A stretch of 53,435 bases of DNA from Glaciihabitans sp. (GCA_025464095.1 JAODMF010000006.1:1-53435); one strand, 5' to 3'; counted from the first letter of the stretch, positions 33,017 to 42,230 are shown. Notes: generated from the letters alone by a model not told the origin. Program-made: numbers and translations.

Positions 33017-33532
33017 GTGAGCTGGTCGGCGGATTCAGGGCACAGCACGCAGGCGGCAACGTTGACGTGCCCGCGGTGCGGAAGCGGCAACGCACGAACG
33101 CTGCGCGTGATCCACGAGAGCGGGACGATTAGCAGTAGCGGGACGGCGCACGGTTGGACCCAGGGCAGCGGTTCTAGTGCGGGTCACTCGACTTCCTACT
33201 CCACGAGCAGCACCTCTCAGAGCACCGCTGCGAAAGCGGCAACACCCCCGAAGAAAAGACACAACGGCGCGGTGCTTCTCGGCTTCGGATTCACTATCGC
33301 CGTCGCCGCGATCATCTACTACATCGTGATGACGACTAACCAGATCAGTGACCCTTCCTACGTCGCAATGAGCGCACTCATCGCCGCCGCAGCTGGATTC
33401 GTAATGTTGGTCATCGGACTCGTCTTAGCGCCGGCAGACAGCCGCTACAACTCGGACGTGTTTCCCGAAGCGTTCCGGGAATGGGATCGCACGTGGTCGT
33501 GCCAGCAGTGCGGAACTCGGTTCCTCGCCTAG
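33017..33532 (+). CDS. Zinc-ribbon / two-helix membrane / zinc-ribbon protein
   Basis: 171 residues from a GTG with GGGGGA about 4 nt upstream. An N-terminal CPRCGS knuckle (Cys18, Cys21) is followed by a Ser/Thr/Gly/His-rich stretch, two membrane helices (about 83-104 and 117-139), a short segment and a C-terminal CQQCGT knuckle (Cys162, Cys165). The two half-knuckles could form one zinc site bringing both ends together on the same membrane face. The function is unknown; it is the last gene before the tRNA end of the island. Confidence 0.7.
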   Translation: MSWSADSGHSTQAATLTCPRCGSGNARTLRVIHESGTISSSGTAHGWTQGSGSSAGHSTSYSTSSTSQSTAAKAATPPKKRHNGAVLLGFGFTIAVAAIIYYIVMTTNQISDPSYVAMSALIAAAAGFVMLVIGLVLAPADSRYNSDVFPEAFREWDRTWSCQQCGTRFLA

Positions 33533-33794
33533 GACTACAGCCGTCAGAAATTTCACTCGCAGTGGGCCTTCGATACGTTGAAGGATGCGCCGAGAGAGAG
33601 CGGGCCTAGTCAGCCTCTGCCGCAAGGTGAAGCTCTCGTCCTGACTAGCTTGGTTGCCGAACTACCCTCAGGTTTCCCTGATCGTTTTCGGACTTTCTCG
33701 GAAGCGTGCGGAGCACGTTCTATTAGGGGCTACGTCCACAATCCGGTGCACGAGCGAGAAACCTGAGAGCGGCGAAATAGCCCGAAACAACGAG

Positions 33795-33817
33795 GAGCCC
33801 AGTAAATTACTGGGCTC
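33795..33817 (-). terminator. Hairpin terminator downstream of tRNA-Val
   Basis: An 11-bp inverted repeat (GAGCCCAGTAA / TTACTGGGCTC) begins 8 nt after the tRNA 3' end and is followed on the minus strand by a moderately T-rich tract (CTCGTTGTTT). It belongs to the island side of the att copy. Confidence 0.65.
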
Positions 33818-33823
33818 TTGTGA

Positions 33824-33865
33824 GTGGGCCCTACCGGGCTCGAACCGATGACATCCACGGTGTAA
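33824..33865. repeat. tRNA-side attachment-site copy (42 bp)
   Basis: Identical to 30764-30805. It runs from the tRNA 3' end to inside the anticodon loop, the usual crossover zone of tRNA-targeting tyrosine recombinases. Confidence 0.9.
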
Positions 33866-33897
33866 ACGTGGCGCTCTACCAACTGAGCTAAAGGCCC
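33825..33897 (-). tRNA. tRNA-Val (anticodon TAC)
   Basis: 73 nt fold as a complete cloverleaf: a 7-bp acceptor with G-U, D-arm GCTC/GAGC, anticodon stem CCACG/CGTGG with loop TTTACAC, and T-arm ATCGG/CCGGT with loop TTCGAGC. CCA is not encoded. Its 3' half is duplicated at 30764-30805. Confidence 0.95.
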
Positions 33898-33939
33898 GTC
33901 GCCGGCTCGGCCGGCAACGTCCTCTCATCGTACAAGGAA

Positions 33940-33945
33940 TACACT
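33940..33945 (+). promoter_or_regulatory. -10 box TACACT for leaderless membrane-protein gene
   Basis: TACACT followed by 7 nt and the ATG at 33953. The divergent tRNA-Val promoter must lie in the same 55-bp gap; TACGAT on the minus strand at 33927-33932 is its likely -10. Confidence 0.5.
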
Positions 33946-33952
33946 TCGGATC

Positions 33953-34609
33953 ATGCGCGTCACTGAGGCCCCCACTGGCGCGCGGACCGAGCACCGCTGG
34001 CCGGTCGTCATCGCGACCGCCATCGCACTTGGCCTCTATCTGGCGCTTCCCCAGACGCTGGAGCCCATCCCGCACTGGATCATCCCGACGCTGGGCGCGT
34101 TGGCAGTGCTGCCGCTCATTGTGATCAACCCGCGGCACCTGAGTCGCGAGACCACCTGGTCGCGGTTCCTCTCGATCGGGTTCTCGATCTCGGTCACGCT
34201 TCTCAATCAGGTCTACATCGTCGCGCTAATCCAGACCCTCATCGCCGGTGACGTCAAAGGCCCAGCCGTACTGCTGACCGCGCTCGAGGTGTGGGTCACC
34301 AACGTCATCGTCTTCGCCCTCGTGTACTGGGACCTGGACCAGGGCGGCGCCGTCGCTCGCCGCATCGAGGGCTACAAGGATGACGCGCGGCCCGACTTCC
34401 AGTTTCCCCAAGATGCTGCGACGAAGAACAAATGGCAGCCCGCCTACGTCGACTACCTCTACTTCTCGCTGTCGAACATGATGGCGTTCAGCCCGACCGA
34501 CGTGATGCCGCTCACCCACCGCGCCAAGCTGATCATGGGCTACCAGGCGCTGACCGGGTTCGTGCTACTGGCCCTCGTGATCTCGCGGGCCGTCAACATC
34601 CTGACCTGA
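33953..34609 (+). CDS. Multi-pass membrane protein, DUF1345/ion-channel-like
   Basis: 218 residues with about five membrane helices (near 19-36, 42-58, 72-98, 108-128 and 196-217). The C-terminal part, DYLYFSLSNMMAFSPTDVMP followed by THRAKLIMGYQALTGF, resembles the pore-helix and last-helix pattern of two-helix potassium channels and DUF1345 proteins, but no TVGYG selectivity filter is present. The function is uncertain. It is the first gene outside the island on the tRNA side. Confidence 0.7.
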   Translation: MRVTEAPTGARTEHRWPVVIATAIALGLYLALPQTLEPIPHWIIPTLGALAVLPLIVINPRHLSRETTWSRFLSIGFSISVTLLNQVYIVALIQTLIAGDVKGPAVLLTALEVWVTNVIVFALVYWDLDQGGAVARRIEGYKDDARPDFQFPQDAATKNKWQPAYVDYLYFSLSNMMAFSPTDVMPLTHRAKLIMGYQALTGFVLLALVISRAVNILT

Positions 34610-34648
34610 CATCGGCGACCCTCGGTGACGCGGCACGCTGCGCGGACT

Positions 34649-34654
34649 TAGGCT
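34649..34654 (+). promoter_or_regulatory. -10 box TAGGCT for leaderless DUF1003 gene
   Basis: TAGGCT followed by 7 nt and the ATG at 34662. Confidence 0.6.
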
Positions 34655-34661
34655 GGCGCCC

Positions 34662-35153
34662 ATGACCACAGACGACAAGCCCAGGGCGAAGAAGCCCGAA
34701 CCCACCTGGCACCAGGCCCACAAGGCACAGTTGACGCTCGGCCAGCGTGCGGCGGACAAGTTACGCAACGGCATGGGGAGCTGGATCTTCGTCTTCAGCT
34801 TCCTCGGGGTGATGGCGCTGTGGGCCATACTCAACTCGCTGGGGATCAAGTGGGATCCGTACCCCTTCATCCTGCTGAACCTGTTCCTCAGCATGCTCGC
34901 GGGACTGCAGGGAGCAATCCTGCTGATTTCGGCCAAGCGCCAGGACAGCATCGCCGCCGCACTCGCGCAGCACGACTACAACACCGACAAGGCCGCGCGC
35001 AAAGACATCGACGCGCTCATGGTCATCAACCAGCAGCAGCTGGTCATGATCCACGAGCTGCACGAACTGCTCGTCATCGGGGCGGCCGTGGCAGCGCCGA
35101 GGAATGCAACCAGCGCGAAGAAGCCGCTCGCGAAGAAGGAAAAGAAGAACTAG
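34662..35153 (+). CDS. DUF1003 family membrane protein
   Basis: 163 residues. It fits DUF1003: a soluble N-terminus, helix one in GSWIFVFSFLGVMALWAILN, the conserved WDPYPFILLNLFLSMLAGLQ leading to helix two, then SAKRQDSIAAALAQHDY and a lysine-rich tail. The function of the family is unknown. Its TAG shares a CTAG with the convergent peroxiredoxin stop. Confidence 0.88.
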   Translation: MTTDDKPRAKKPEPTWHQAHKAQLTLGQRAADKLRNGMGSWIFVFSFLGVMALWAILNSLGIKWDPYPFILLNLFLSMLAGLQGAILLISAKRQDSIAAALAQHDYNTDKAARKDIDALMVINQQQLVMIHELHELLVIGAAVAAPRNATSAKKPLAKKEKKN

Positions 35154-35623
35154 ACGTTCGCGGGCAGAACCTGCTCGAGCGCGGTGCGGTACTCGTCAAT
35201 GGACCGTGACTGGCCAGGCGCGGTGATGAAGCTGGCGCGGATGATGCCGCGCTGGTCGATCACGAACGTCGCGCGGGTCGCGAATCCCTTTTGGTCGAGG
35301 AACACGCCGTATTCCTTGGCGACCGCGCCATGCGGCCAGAAGTCGGCCAGGAGGGTGAAGTCGTAGCTCTCCTGCTCGGCCCAGGCGCGAAGCGTCGCCT
35401 TCGAGTCGACCGAAATGCCGATCAGTTCAACACCGCTCTGCCGGAAAAGGTTGAGGTTGTCGCGCAGTTCGCACAGCTCCGACGTGCACGTCGTCGAGAA
35501 GGCGAGCGGAAAGAACACCAGGGCGACCGCGCTCTTGCCCTGGAAGTCCTTGAGACGGATGTGTTCGCCGAACTGGTTCGCGAGTTCAAAGTCGGGTGCC
35601 CGGGTGTCATTCTCCAGAGCCAT
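35150..35623 (-). CDS. Peroxiredoxin (AhpE/Bcp-like)
   Basis: 157 residues. The thioredoxin-fold peroxidase motif is [13 protein letters not shown], with Cys46 as the peroxidatic cysteine and Cys51 five residues on, the spacing of atypical 2-Cys Bcp enzymes; AhpE of mycobacteria is the closest architecture. It reduces hydrogen peroxide or organic peroxides in the cytoplasm. The frame is open to 35710, but AAGGA lies 6 nt before the ATG at 35623. It is divergent from aceE. Confidence 0.9.
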   Translation of the reverse strand: MALENDTRAPDFELANQFGEHIRLKDFQGKSAVALVFFPLAFSTTCTSELCELRDNLNLFRQSGVELIGISVDSKATLRAWAEQESYDFTLLADFWPHGAVAKEYGVFLDQKGFATRATFVIDQRGIIRASFITAPGQSRSIDEYRTALEQVLPANV

Positions 35624-35737
35624 GGAATGTCCTTTCGCCCCGAGCGACCCAGCCCGGTGGCACGAAGAGCAATGGTACGCCCGGTACCCACGAAATGCTG
35701 GCCGGTGCACGCGCGCGTGCAGGAGGAATCACACACC

Positions 35738-35743
35738 TAGAAT
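35738..35743 (+). promoter_or_regulatory. Possible -10 box TAGAAT of aceE
   Basis: TAGAAT about 105 nt before the aceE GTG, giving a leader of nearly 100 nt. Confidence 0.3.
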
Positions 35744-35806
35744 TGGATGGCCTTGTTCCCATGCCACAGCGTCGCAAACCGATTGCCCGGCAAGGACCGG
35801 CTGAAT

Positions 35807-35821
35807 CTGTCTACAAGACAG
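35807..35821. promoter_or_regulatory. Palindrome CTGTCT-ACA-AGACAG in aceE leader
   Basis: Perfect 6-bp arms around a 3-bp centre, 26 nt before the aceE start. Size and symmetry suit a dimeric repressor, but I do not recognise the site. Confidence 0.35.
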
Positions 35822-35847
35822 CACTGTTTAACAGAAAGAGGTCAAGC

Positions 35848-38574
35848 GTGACGGTAAACGACCAGGACCCGTATTCGGTGAATAACACCGACGCGGACCC
35901 CGAAGAGACCGCTGAGTGGAACGAGTCACTCGACGCACTGGTCGCAGCGCAGGGACACGAACGCGGTCGAGAGATCATGCTCAGCCTGCTGAAGCGTTCG
36001 AAAGAACTCCACCTCGGTGTCCCGATGGTTCCGACAACGGACTACCTCAACACCATCGCTCCGGAGAACGAGCCGGAATTCCCGGGCGACGAAGACATTG
36101 AGCGCAAGTACCGTGCGTGGATCCGCTGGAACGCGGCCATCACGGTCCATCGCGCGCAGCGGCCCGGTATCGCGGTCGGCGGCCACATTTCCACCTACGC
36201 GGGCGCCGCATCCCTGTATGAGGTCGGCCACAACCACTTCTTCCGCGGGCAGGATGCCCCCGGCGGCGGGGACCAGGTTTTCTACCAGGGCCACGCCTCC
36301 CCCGGCATGTACGCCCGCGCGTTCCTCGAGGGACGCCTCTCGGAGGCACAGCTGGATGGCTTCCGCCAGGAAAAGTCGAACCCGACCGGCGGACTGTCGT
36401 CCTACCCGCACCCGCGGCTGATGAACGAGTTCTGGCAGTTCCCCACCGTTTCCATGGGCCTCGGTCCGATCAACGCGATCTACCAGGCGCAGTCCAACCG
36501 GTACCTGACCAACCGCGGAATCAAGGACGCGTCTGACCAGCAGGTCTGGGCGTTCCTCGGCGACGGCGAGATGGACGAGGTTGAAAGCCGGGGCGCCCTC
36601 CAGTGGGCGGCCAACGACGGGCTGGACAACCTGAACTTCGTGATCAACTGCAACCTGCAGCGACTCGACGGTCCCGTGCGGGGCAACGGCAAGATCATCC
36701 AGGAACTGGAGAGCTTCTTCCGTGGCGCCGGCTGGAATGTCATCAAGGTCGTTTGGGGACGCGAGTGGGACGAACTTCTCGCGCGCGACACCGAGGGCGC
36801 GCTGCGCGACCTCATGAACCGCACGCCCGACGGCGACTACCAGACCTACAAGGCGGAGTCCGGCGCATACGTGCGCGAGAACTTCTTCGGCCGCGACCCG
36901 CGCACCCTGGAAATGGTCAAGGACTACACGGACGACCAGCTGTGGGGCCTCAAGCGCGGCGGACACGACTACCGCAAGGTCTACGCCGCCTTCAAGGCCG
37001 CCACCGAGCACAAGGGCCAGCCGACGGTCATCCTCGCGAAGACGGTCAAGGGTTACGGACTCGGCCCGTCGTTCGAGGGCCGCAACGCGACCCACCAGAT
37101 GAAGAAGCTGACGCTCGACAACCTCAAGCAGTTCCGTGACGTCATGCAGATCCCCATCACGGATGCCGTGCTCGAGGCCGACCCGTACAAGCCGCCGTTC
37201 TACAACCCCGGTCCCGACAACGAGGCGATCCAGTACCTGCACGAGCGCCGCCGCGTGCTCGGTGGATACCTGCCAGAGCGCCGCTCGAAGTACACGCAGG
37301 TCACCCTTCCGGAGGACTCGGCTTGGGACATCGCCAGGAAGGGCTCCGGCAAGCAGGAGATCGCCACCACCATGGCCTTCGCCCGCCTGCTGAAAGACCT
37401 GCTGCGCGCCAAGGACTTCGGGCACCGCATCGTGCCGATCATTCCGGATGAGGCACGCACCTTCGGCATGGACGCCTACTTCCCGACGGCCAAGATCTAC
37501 AACCCCAACGGGCAGCACTACACGTCCGTCGACCGCGAGCAGCTCCTTGCCTACAAGGAGAGCGCGCAGGGGCAGATCGTGCACGTCGGCATCAACGAGG
37601 CCGGCGCATTCGCCGCGTTCACCGCCGCGGGAACGTCGTACGCGACACAGGGCGAGCCGCTCATCCCTGTCTACGTCTTCTACTCGATGTTCGGCTTCCA
37701 GCGCACCGGGGACGCGATGTGGGCCGCGGGCGACCAGATGGCCCGCGGGTTCATCATGGGTGCAACCGCTGGCCGCACGACGCTGACCGGCGAGGGACTG
37801 CAGCACGCGGATGGGCACTCACTGCTCCTGGCATCCACGAATCCCGCCGTGGTGTCCTACGACCCGGCCTACGGCTACGAGATCGGACACATCGTTCGCA
37901 GCGGCCTGGAGCGCATGTACGGCGGGACGCATCCCGACCCCAACGTCATGTACTACATCACCGTGTACAACGAGCCGATCGTGCATCCGGCCGAGCCGGA
38001 GAACCTGGACGTCGACGGCCTAGTCAAGGGCATCTACCGCCTGTCGCCGGCGGCCATTGCTGGTCCGAAGGCGCAGCTGCTCGCATCCGGTGTCTCCGTA
38101 CCGTGGGCGCTCGAGGCGCAGCAGTTGCTGGCGAATGACTGGGGAGTTTCGGCCGACGTGTGGTCGGTAACGTCCTGGACGGAGTTGCGCCGGGAGGGAC
38201 TCGCCGCGGAGGAGCACAACTTCCTCAACCCGAACGAGCCGGCTCGCACCGCGTACATCACCGACAAGCTGCGCGACGCCGAGGGACCGTTCCTCGCCGT
38301 CACCGACTTCATGCACGCGGTACCCGACCAGATCCGCCAGTTCGTTCCGGGTGACTACTACACGCTCGGCGCGGACGACTTCGGATTCTCGGACACCCGT
38401 GCGGCGGCCCGTCGCTTCTTCAAGATCGACGGACCCTCGCTGGTCGTGCGGACTCTCGAGGCGCTCGCGCGTCGAGGGGTCGTCGCTCCGAACCTGCCGG
38501 CGGAGGCGATCGAAAAGTACCGCCTGTACGACGTCAACGCGGGCACGACCGGATCGGCCGGCGGCGAAAGCTAG
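35848..38574 (+). CDS. aceE: Pyruvate dehydrogenase E1 component, homodimeric type
   Basis: 908 residues of the single-chain E1 that decarboxylates pyruvate with thiamine diphosphate and passes the acetyl group to lipoylated E2. The TPP-binding motif starts at Gly238-Asp239-Gly240 ([13 protein letters not shown]) and ends with the [11 protein letters not shown] segment; GHNHFFRGQ near the N-terminus and the transketolase-like C-terminal half are typical. The start is the GTG at 35848 with AAAGAGG upstream; an apparent 84-codon upstream extension overlaps the peroxiredoxin gene. The regulator and fab genes that follow connect acetyl-CoA supply to fatty-acid synthesis. Confidence 0.96.
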   Translation: MTVNDQDPYSVNNTDADPEETAEWNESLDALVAAQGHERGREIMLSLLKRSKELHLGVPMVPTTDYLNTIAPENEPEFPGDEDIERKYRAWIRWNAAITVHRAQRPGIAVGGHISTYAGAASLYEVGHNHFFRGQDAPGGGDQVFYQGHASPGMYARAFLEGRLSEAQLDGFRQEKSNPTGGLSSYPHPRLMNEFWQFPTVSMGLGPINAIYQAQSNRYLTNRGIKDASDQQVWAFLGDGEMDEVESRGALQWAANDGLDNLNFVINCNLQRLDGPVRGNGKIIQELESFFRGAGWNVIKVVWGREWDELLARDTEGALRDLMNRTPDGDYQTYKAESGAYVRENFFGRDPRTLEMVKDYTDDQLWGLKRGGHDYRKVYAAFKAATEHKGQPTVILAKTVKGYGLGPSFEGRNATHQMKKLTLDNLKQFRDVMQIPITDAVLEADPYKPPFYNPGPDNEAIQYLHERRRVLGGYLPERRSKYTQVTLPEDSAWDIARKGSGKQEIATTMAFARLLKDLLRAKDFGHRIVPIIPDEARTFGMDAYFPTAKIYNPNGQHYTSVDREQLLAYKESAQGQIVHVGINEAGAFAAFTAAGTSYATQGEPLIPVYVFYSMFGFQRTGDAMWAAGDQMARGFIMGATAGRTTLTGEGLQHADGHSLLLASTNPAVVSYDPAYGYEIGHIVRSGLERMYGGTHPDPNVMYYITVYNEPIVHPAEPENLDVDGLVKGIYRLSPAAIAGPKAQLLASGVSVPWALEAQQLLANDWGVSADVWSVTSWTELRREGLAAEEHNFLNPNEPARTAYITDKLRDAEGPFLAVTDFMHAVPDQIRQFVPGDYYTLGADDFGFSDTRAAARRFFKIDGPSLVVRTLEALARRGVVAPNLPAEAIEKYRLYDVNAGTTGSAGGES

Positions 38575-38580
38575 CCAGCC

Positions 38581-39765
38581 GTGGCCGCCAAGACAAAGCA
38601 GCAGACGCTCGCCTGGCTCCGGACGATCTCCGGGGAACTAGCGACGGCAACGCTGAAACGACTGGATGACACGCTGCCCTGGTATGGCGATATGCCACCG
38701 GGGCGGCGGTCAGCCGTCGGCCTCGTCGCCCAGGCGGGCATCACATCCTTTATCAGCTGGTTTGACGACCCGAAGTCGACCCCGTGGATCGCTGCAGACG
38801 TCTTCGGTGCCGCCCCTCGGGAGCTGCTGCGCTCGGTCAGCCTGACGCAGACGCTGCAGCTGATCCGCATCACCGTTGAGGTCGTGGAGCAGCGAATCAA
38901 AGACGGCGACGAGAGCCTGCGCGAGGCGATCCTGCTGTACTCGCGGGAGATCGCCTTTGCCGCGGCCGATGTCTATGCGCGCGCGGCCGAGGCACGTGGC
39001 CTCTGGGATGCGCGCCTCGAAGCACTCGTCGTCGACTCGATCCTCAGCGGCGAGTACGACAACGAGCTGCCGTCGCGCATAGCGGCGCTCGGCTGGAACG
39101 GCCACGGCGAGGTGTGCGTGCTCGTCGGAACGGCGCCACGGATGCTTGACGTCGACCAGCTGCGCCGCACCGCGCGTCACCTCGACGCCGACGTGCTGAT
39201 CGGCGTGCAGGGCAGTCGCCTGGTGCTGGTGATCGGCCGCGCGGAGCCCCAAGGCACGGCGGATGACGCACCGCAGGCCCTGCCGTTCATCGAGATTGCC
39301 AAGCAGCTCGAGCCCGGTTTCGGACCGGGACACCTCGTGCTCGGCCACGAGGTACCAACCCTGGTGGACGCGGCCAAGAGCGCGAAGGCCGCCCTCGCCG
39401 GCTTCGCTGTAGCCCGATCGTGGCGCAACGCGCCGCGCCCGACCCTCGCCGACGACCTGCTGCCGGAGCGCGCGTTCGCCGGTGACCCGCTCGCCCGCTC
39501 CACCCTTATCAACCGCATCTACAAGCCGTTGCAGGCGCACTCCACCGAGCTGCTGGCGACGCTGTGGTGCTACCTCGACAATGGCCGCTCGCTCGAAGCG
39601 ACCGCGCGGGAGCTGTTCGTGCACCCGAACACCGTGCGCTACCGCCTCAAACGCATCAGCGAGGTCATCGGCTGGGATGCGACGGGAGCGCGTGAGGCCC
39701 TCATCCTGCAGTCGGCCCTCATCATCGGCTCGATCGCGGAGCCCGACGCCGCCCGCAAGCGCTGA
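38581..39765 (+). CDS. fasR: FasR-like PucR-family regulator of fatty acid synthesis
   Basis: 394 residues from GTG 38581, 6 nt after aceE. The central region resembles GGDEF-like/CdaR sensor domains, and the C-terminus (about 320-385) is a PucR-type helix-turn-helix (DNGRSLEATARELFVHPNTV, then RYRLKRISEVIG). Position directly before fabD-fabH-acpP-fabF matches Streptomyces FasR, which activates that operon, so the identification rests on architecture and synteny. A 540-bp repeat-rich interval separates it from fabD. Confidence 0.82.
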   Translation: MAAKTKQQTLAWLRTISGELATATLKRLDDTLPWYGDMPPGRRSAVGLVAQAGITSFISWFDDPKSTPWIAADVFGAAPRELLRSVSLTQTLQLIRITVEVVEQRIKDGDESLREAILLYSREIAFAAADVYARAAEARGLWDARLEALVVDSILSGEYDNELPSRIAALGWNGHGEVCVLVGTAPRMLDVDQLRRTARHLDADVLIGVQGSRLVLVIGRAEPQGTADDAPQALPFIEIAKQLEPGFGPGHLVLGHEVPTLVDAAKSAKAALAGFAVARSWRNAPRPTLADDLLPERAFAGDPLARSTLINRIYKPLQAHSTELLATLWCYLDNGRSLEATARELFVHPNTVRYRLKRISEVIGWDATGAREALILQSALIIGSIAEPDAARKR

Positions 39766-39850
39766 CCCCAGGGCGCGGCGCGCGCCCCGCGCGCCTGCCG
39801 CGCGACGGGTCACTCGCCCCGCCTCGCCACAAGAACTCACTCGGCCTCGG

Positions 39851-39930
39851 CCTCCCGACGGGCGCCCCGTCGCCCCCGCCTCCGGACAGGCGCCCCTTGG
39901 CCTCGCGACGGGCCCCTCCTCGCCCCTGCC
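39851..39930. repeat. GC-rich imperfect tandem repeat upstream of fabD
   Basis: CCTCCCGACGGGCGCCCC (39851), CCTCCGGACAGGCGCCCC (39879) and CCTCGCGACGGGCCCC (39901) form a short imperfect repeat at 28- and 22-bp steps. It runs into the first palindromic element. The rest of 39766-39850 is GC-rich with nothing recognisable. Confidence 0.5.
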
Positions 39931-39931
39931 C

Positions 39932-40030
39932 TTCGAAAATTCAGGGCTTTGGGCGCCAGCCGCGCTGTGACACGAGGAATAACGGGCTTGCGGCGCGGGA
40001 ACCGTCTGCAATTCCCTGAGTTTCCAAATC
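39932..40030. repeat. 99-bp palindromic element, copy 1
   Basis: Begins TTCGAAAATTCAGGG and ends with the diverged inverse CCCTGAGTTTCCAAATC, with a GC-rich middle. It matches copies at 40089 and 46444 in ends and length. Confidence 0.7.
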
Positions 40031-40088
40031 GCTCAGGCCCCACCGGGCTCGGCGCGCAATCCCGCCGCGCTCTCCACGCCCGGAGGAG

Positions 40089-40187
40089 TTTGAAAATTCA
40101 GGAAATTGCGCGCGCACCGCTTCGTTGCGCGCGGATCCTCGCCCGACTGAGCGGGGGCCGCACGCAAAATCCTGAATTTTCGAAACC
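40089..40187. repeat. 99-bp palindromic element, copy 2
   Basis: Begins TTTGAAAATTCAGG followed by AAATTGCGCGC and ends GCAAAATCCTGAATTTTCG, the inverse of the left arm. It lies 58 bp after copy 1. Confidence 0.75.
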
Positions 40188-40308
40188 CTCCGGGAGCGGG
40201 ACGGGCGCGCGGGGAATCGGGAGCGTTTGTGGGCATCGCCCAACGCTTCGGGCGCTTTCTGGTGAGATGCGCACAGCGGCCGAAGGCGGATGTTGGCAGA
40301 CTAGACGG

Positions 40309-41229
40309 GTGATTGTCGTCGTAGCGCCCGGCCAGGGCTCCCAAACTCCCGGTTTTCTCGAACCCTGGATCGCCGAGGAACGTTTCCGCGACCAGCTCAC
40401 TCGACTCTCCGAGATCGCAGAGCTCGACCTCGTCGCACACGGCACGACGAGCGACGCCGACACGATCCGCGACACCGCCGTCGCACAGCCCCTCATCGTC
40501 GCGGCCGGCCTGCTGACGCTCTCCGCTCTCTTTGACGGCAGAAGCCGCAGTCGAGTCGCGGGCGTAGCCGGCCACTCTGTCGGTGAAATCACCGCGGCAA
40601 CGGCCGCCGGCATCCTGAGCGAGACGGATGCCATGAGCTTCGTCCGCGAGCGCAGTCGCGCCATGGCCTCAGCGGCCTCGCTCGCTGCCACGGGCATGAG
40701 CGCCGTGATCGGCGGCGACGAGTATGCCCTGCTCGCTCGCCTAGAGGAGCTTGGCCTCCAGCCCGCAAACTTCAACGGCGGCGGACAGATTGTGGTCGCC
40801 GGCGCCCTCGACGCCCTCGCGAAGCTGGCGGCGGAGCCCGTTCCCGGCACGCGCGTCATCCCGCTGCAGGTTGCCGGTGCGTTCCACACGCGCTACATGC
40901 AGCCCGCCGTCGAGCACCTGCGCGAATTCGCCGCGACCCTTGTGCCGGTGGACCCCACGCTTACCATCTGGACGAACCGCGACGGATCGATCGTCGAGAG
41001 CGGCTCCGCATACCTCGACCTGCTCGTCGGCCAGGTCTCCTCACCGGTACGGTGGGACAAGACCATGGCGTCGCTGGCCCAGGCCGGTGTCACCGGATTG
41101 ATCGAGCTGGCCCCGGCCGGAGCACTCGCGGGTCTCGCCAAGCGCGGCCTCACGGGCATCCCGACCGTCGCAGTGAAGACGCCCGACGATCTCGCCGCAG
41201 CTCACGACCTCCTGAACGGTGCCGCATGA
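40309..41229 (+). CDS. fabD: Malonyl-CoA:ACP transacylase
   Basis: 306 residues from GTG 40309. It transfers malonyl groups from CoA to ACP. GQGSQ is at 8-12, catalytic Ser90 is in GHSVGE and His193 is in AFHTRYM. The open frame upstream runs through the repeat elements and is not coding. CAGACT lies 6 nt before the GTG, a near match to the leaderless pattern. Its TGA overlaps the fabH ATG. Confidence 0.95.
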   Translation: MIVVVAPGQGSQTPGFLEPWIAEERFRDQLTRLSEIAELDLVAHGTTSDADTIRDTAVAQPLIVAAGLLTLSALFDGRSRSRVAGVAGHSVGEITAATAAGILSETDAMSFVRERSRAMASAASLAATGMSAVIGGDEYALLARLEELGLQPANFNGGGQIVVAGALDALAKLAAEPVPGTRVIPLQVAGAFHTRYMQPAVEHLREFAATLVPVDPTLTIWTNRDGSIVESGSAYLDLLVGQVSSPVRWDKTMASLAQAGVTGLIELAPAGALAGLAKRGLTGIPTVAVKTPDDLAAAHDLLNGAA

Positions 41230-42230
41230 CTCCCCCCACGCTCAAGCAGTCCACCGGGTCGCAGTTCACCCGCATCTACAGCTACGGCGCTGCGCGGGGT
41301 GACCTGATCGTTCCCAACGACGACCTCATCGGCCCCATCGACTCCAGCGACGAGTGGATCCGCCAGCGCACCGGCATCATCACGCGCACCCGGGCCTCCC
41401 ACGACGTCGGCGCGGTCGACCTGGCCACGGATGCCGCCAGGGAGGCCATCGAGAAGTCCGGGATTGCCGCCGACCAGATCGATCTCGTGATCGTGGCAAC
41501 CATCAGCAACGTGCAGCAGACGCCGTCCATGGCCGCTGTCGTGGCGGATCGGGTCGGTTCCAACCCGGCGGCAGCGTATGACGAGAATGCGGCCTGCGCC
41601 GGATTCAGCTACGGCGTCACCCAGGCCGACGCGCTCATCCGCTCGGGCGCAGCGCACTACGCGCTCGTCATCGGGGCCGAAAAACTCTCCGACGTCGTTG
41701 ACCCCGGCGACCGCTCGATCTCGTTCCTGCTCGGCGACGGCGCCGGCGCGGTCGTGATCGGCCCGAGCGACACCCCCGGCATCGCTGCCGCCGTGTGGGG
41801 CTCCGACGGCTCAAAGGCGGATGTCGTGGGCATGAACGGCACGCTGACTGACGCCCGCGACGGCATCGTGCCATGGCCGACTCTCCGCCAGGAAGGTCCT
41901 GCGGTCTTCCGCTGGGCCGTGTGGGAGATGGCCAAGGTCGCGAAGCAGGCGCTGGAAGCAGCCGGGATCACCGCGGATGACCTGGCCGCCTTCATCCCCC
42001 ACCAGGCGAACATGCGCATCATCGACGAGTTCGCGAAGCAACTCGGCCTGCCCGAGCACGTCGCCATCGGACGGGACATCGAGACCACCGGCAACACGTC
42101 GGCCGCATCCATCCCGCTGGCCACCCATCGCCTGCTGGAGGAGCACCCGGAGCTCTCCGGCGGCCTCGCCCTGCAGATCGGATTTGGCGCCGGGCTGGTA
42201 TTCGGCGCGCAGGTCGTTGTGCTGCCCTGA
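41226..42230 (+). CDS. fabH: Beta-ketoacyl-ACP synthase III
   Basis: 334 residues. It condenses the acyl-CoA primer with malonyl-ACP to start fatty-acid synthesis; in actinobacteria it usually prefers branched primers. The catalytic triad is Cys124 (NAACAGF), His259 (IPHQAN) and Asn290 (TTGNTSAAS). The ATG at 41226 overlaps the fabD stop, indicating translational coupling. Confidence 0.96.
   Translation: MTPPTLKQSTGSQFTRIYSYGAARGDLIVPNDDLIGPIDSSDEWIRQRTGIITRTRASHDVGAVDLATDAAREAIEKSGIAADQIDLVIVATISNVQQTPSMAAVVADRVGSNPAAAYDENAACAGFSYGVTQADALIRSGAAHYALVIGAEKLSDVVDPGDRSISFLLGDGAGAVVIGPSDTPGIAAAVWGSDGSKADVVGMNGTLTDARDGIVPWPTLRQEGPAVFRWAVWEMAKVAKQALEAAGITADDLAAFIPHQANMRIIDEFAKQLGLPEHVAIGRDIETTGNTSAASIPLATHRLLEEHPELSGGLALQIGFGAGLVFGAQVVVLP

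Larger units (their letters stand above)
30764..33865. mobile_element. Small tRNA-Val-integrated genomic island (net 3.06 kb), no integrase seen
   Basis: Flanked by the two 42-bp att copies and net 3060 bp long. It contains a DUF4190 fragment, a zinc-finger TIR protein, a membrane-anchored protein, a 50-residue ORF and a zinc-ribbon membrane protein, with visibly more AT-rich DNA and looser gene packing than the flanks. I find no integrase, excisionase or relaxase, so it is either mobilised in trans or the remnant of a larger element. Gaps at 32735-33016 and 33533-33794 hold no gene I can support. Confidence 0.8.

Noticed and set aside
32929..33132. 67-codon ORF before the zinc-ribbon membrane gene
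   Set aside because: No ribosome binding site at its start and it overlaps the better supported GTG start at 33017.
35926..37818. 630-codon frame antisense to aceE
   Set aside because: Shadow of aceE; no family match or start signal.
39949..40308. 120-codon N-terminal extension of fabD
   Set aside because: It would translate the palindromic repeats; FabD homologues begin at the VVAPGQGSQ motif right after GTG 40309.
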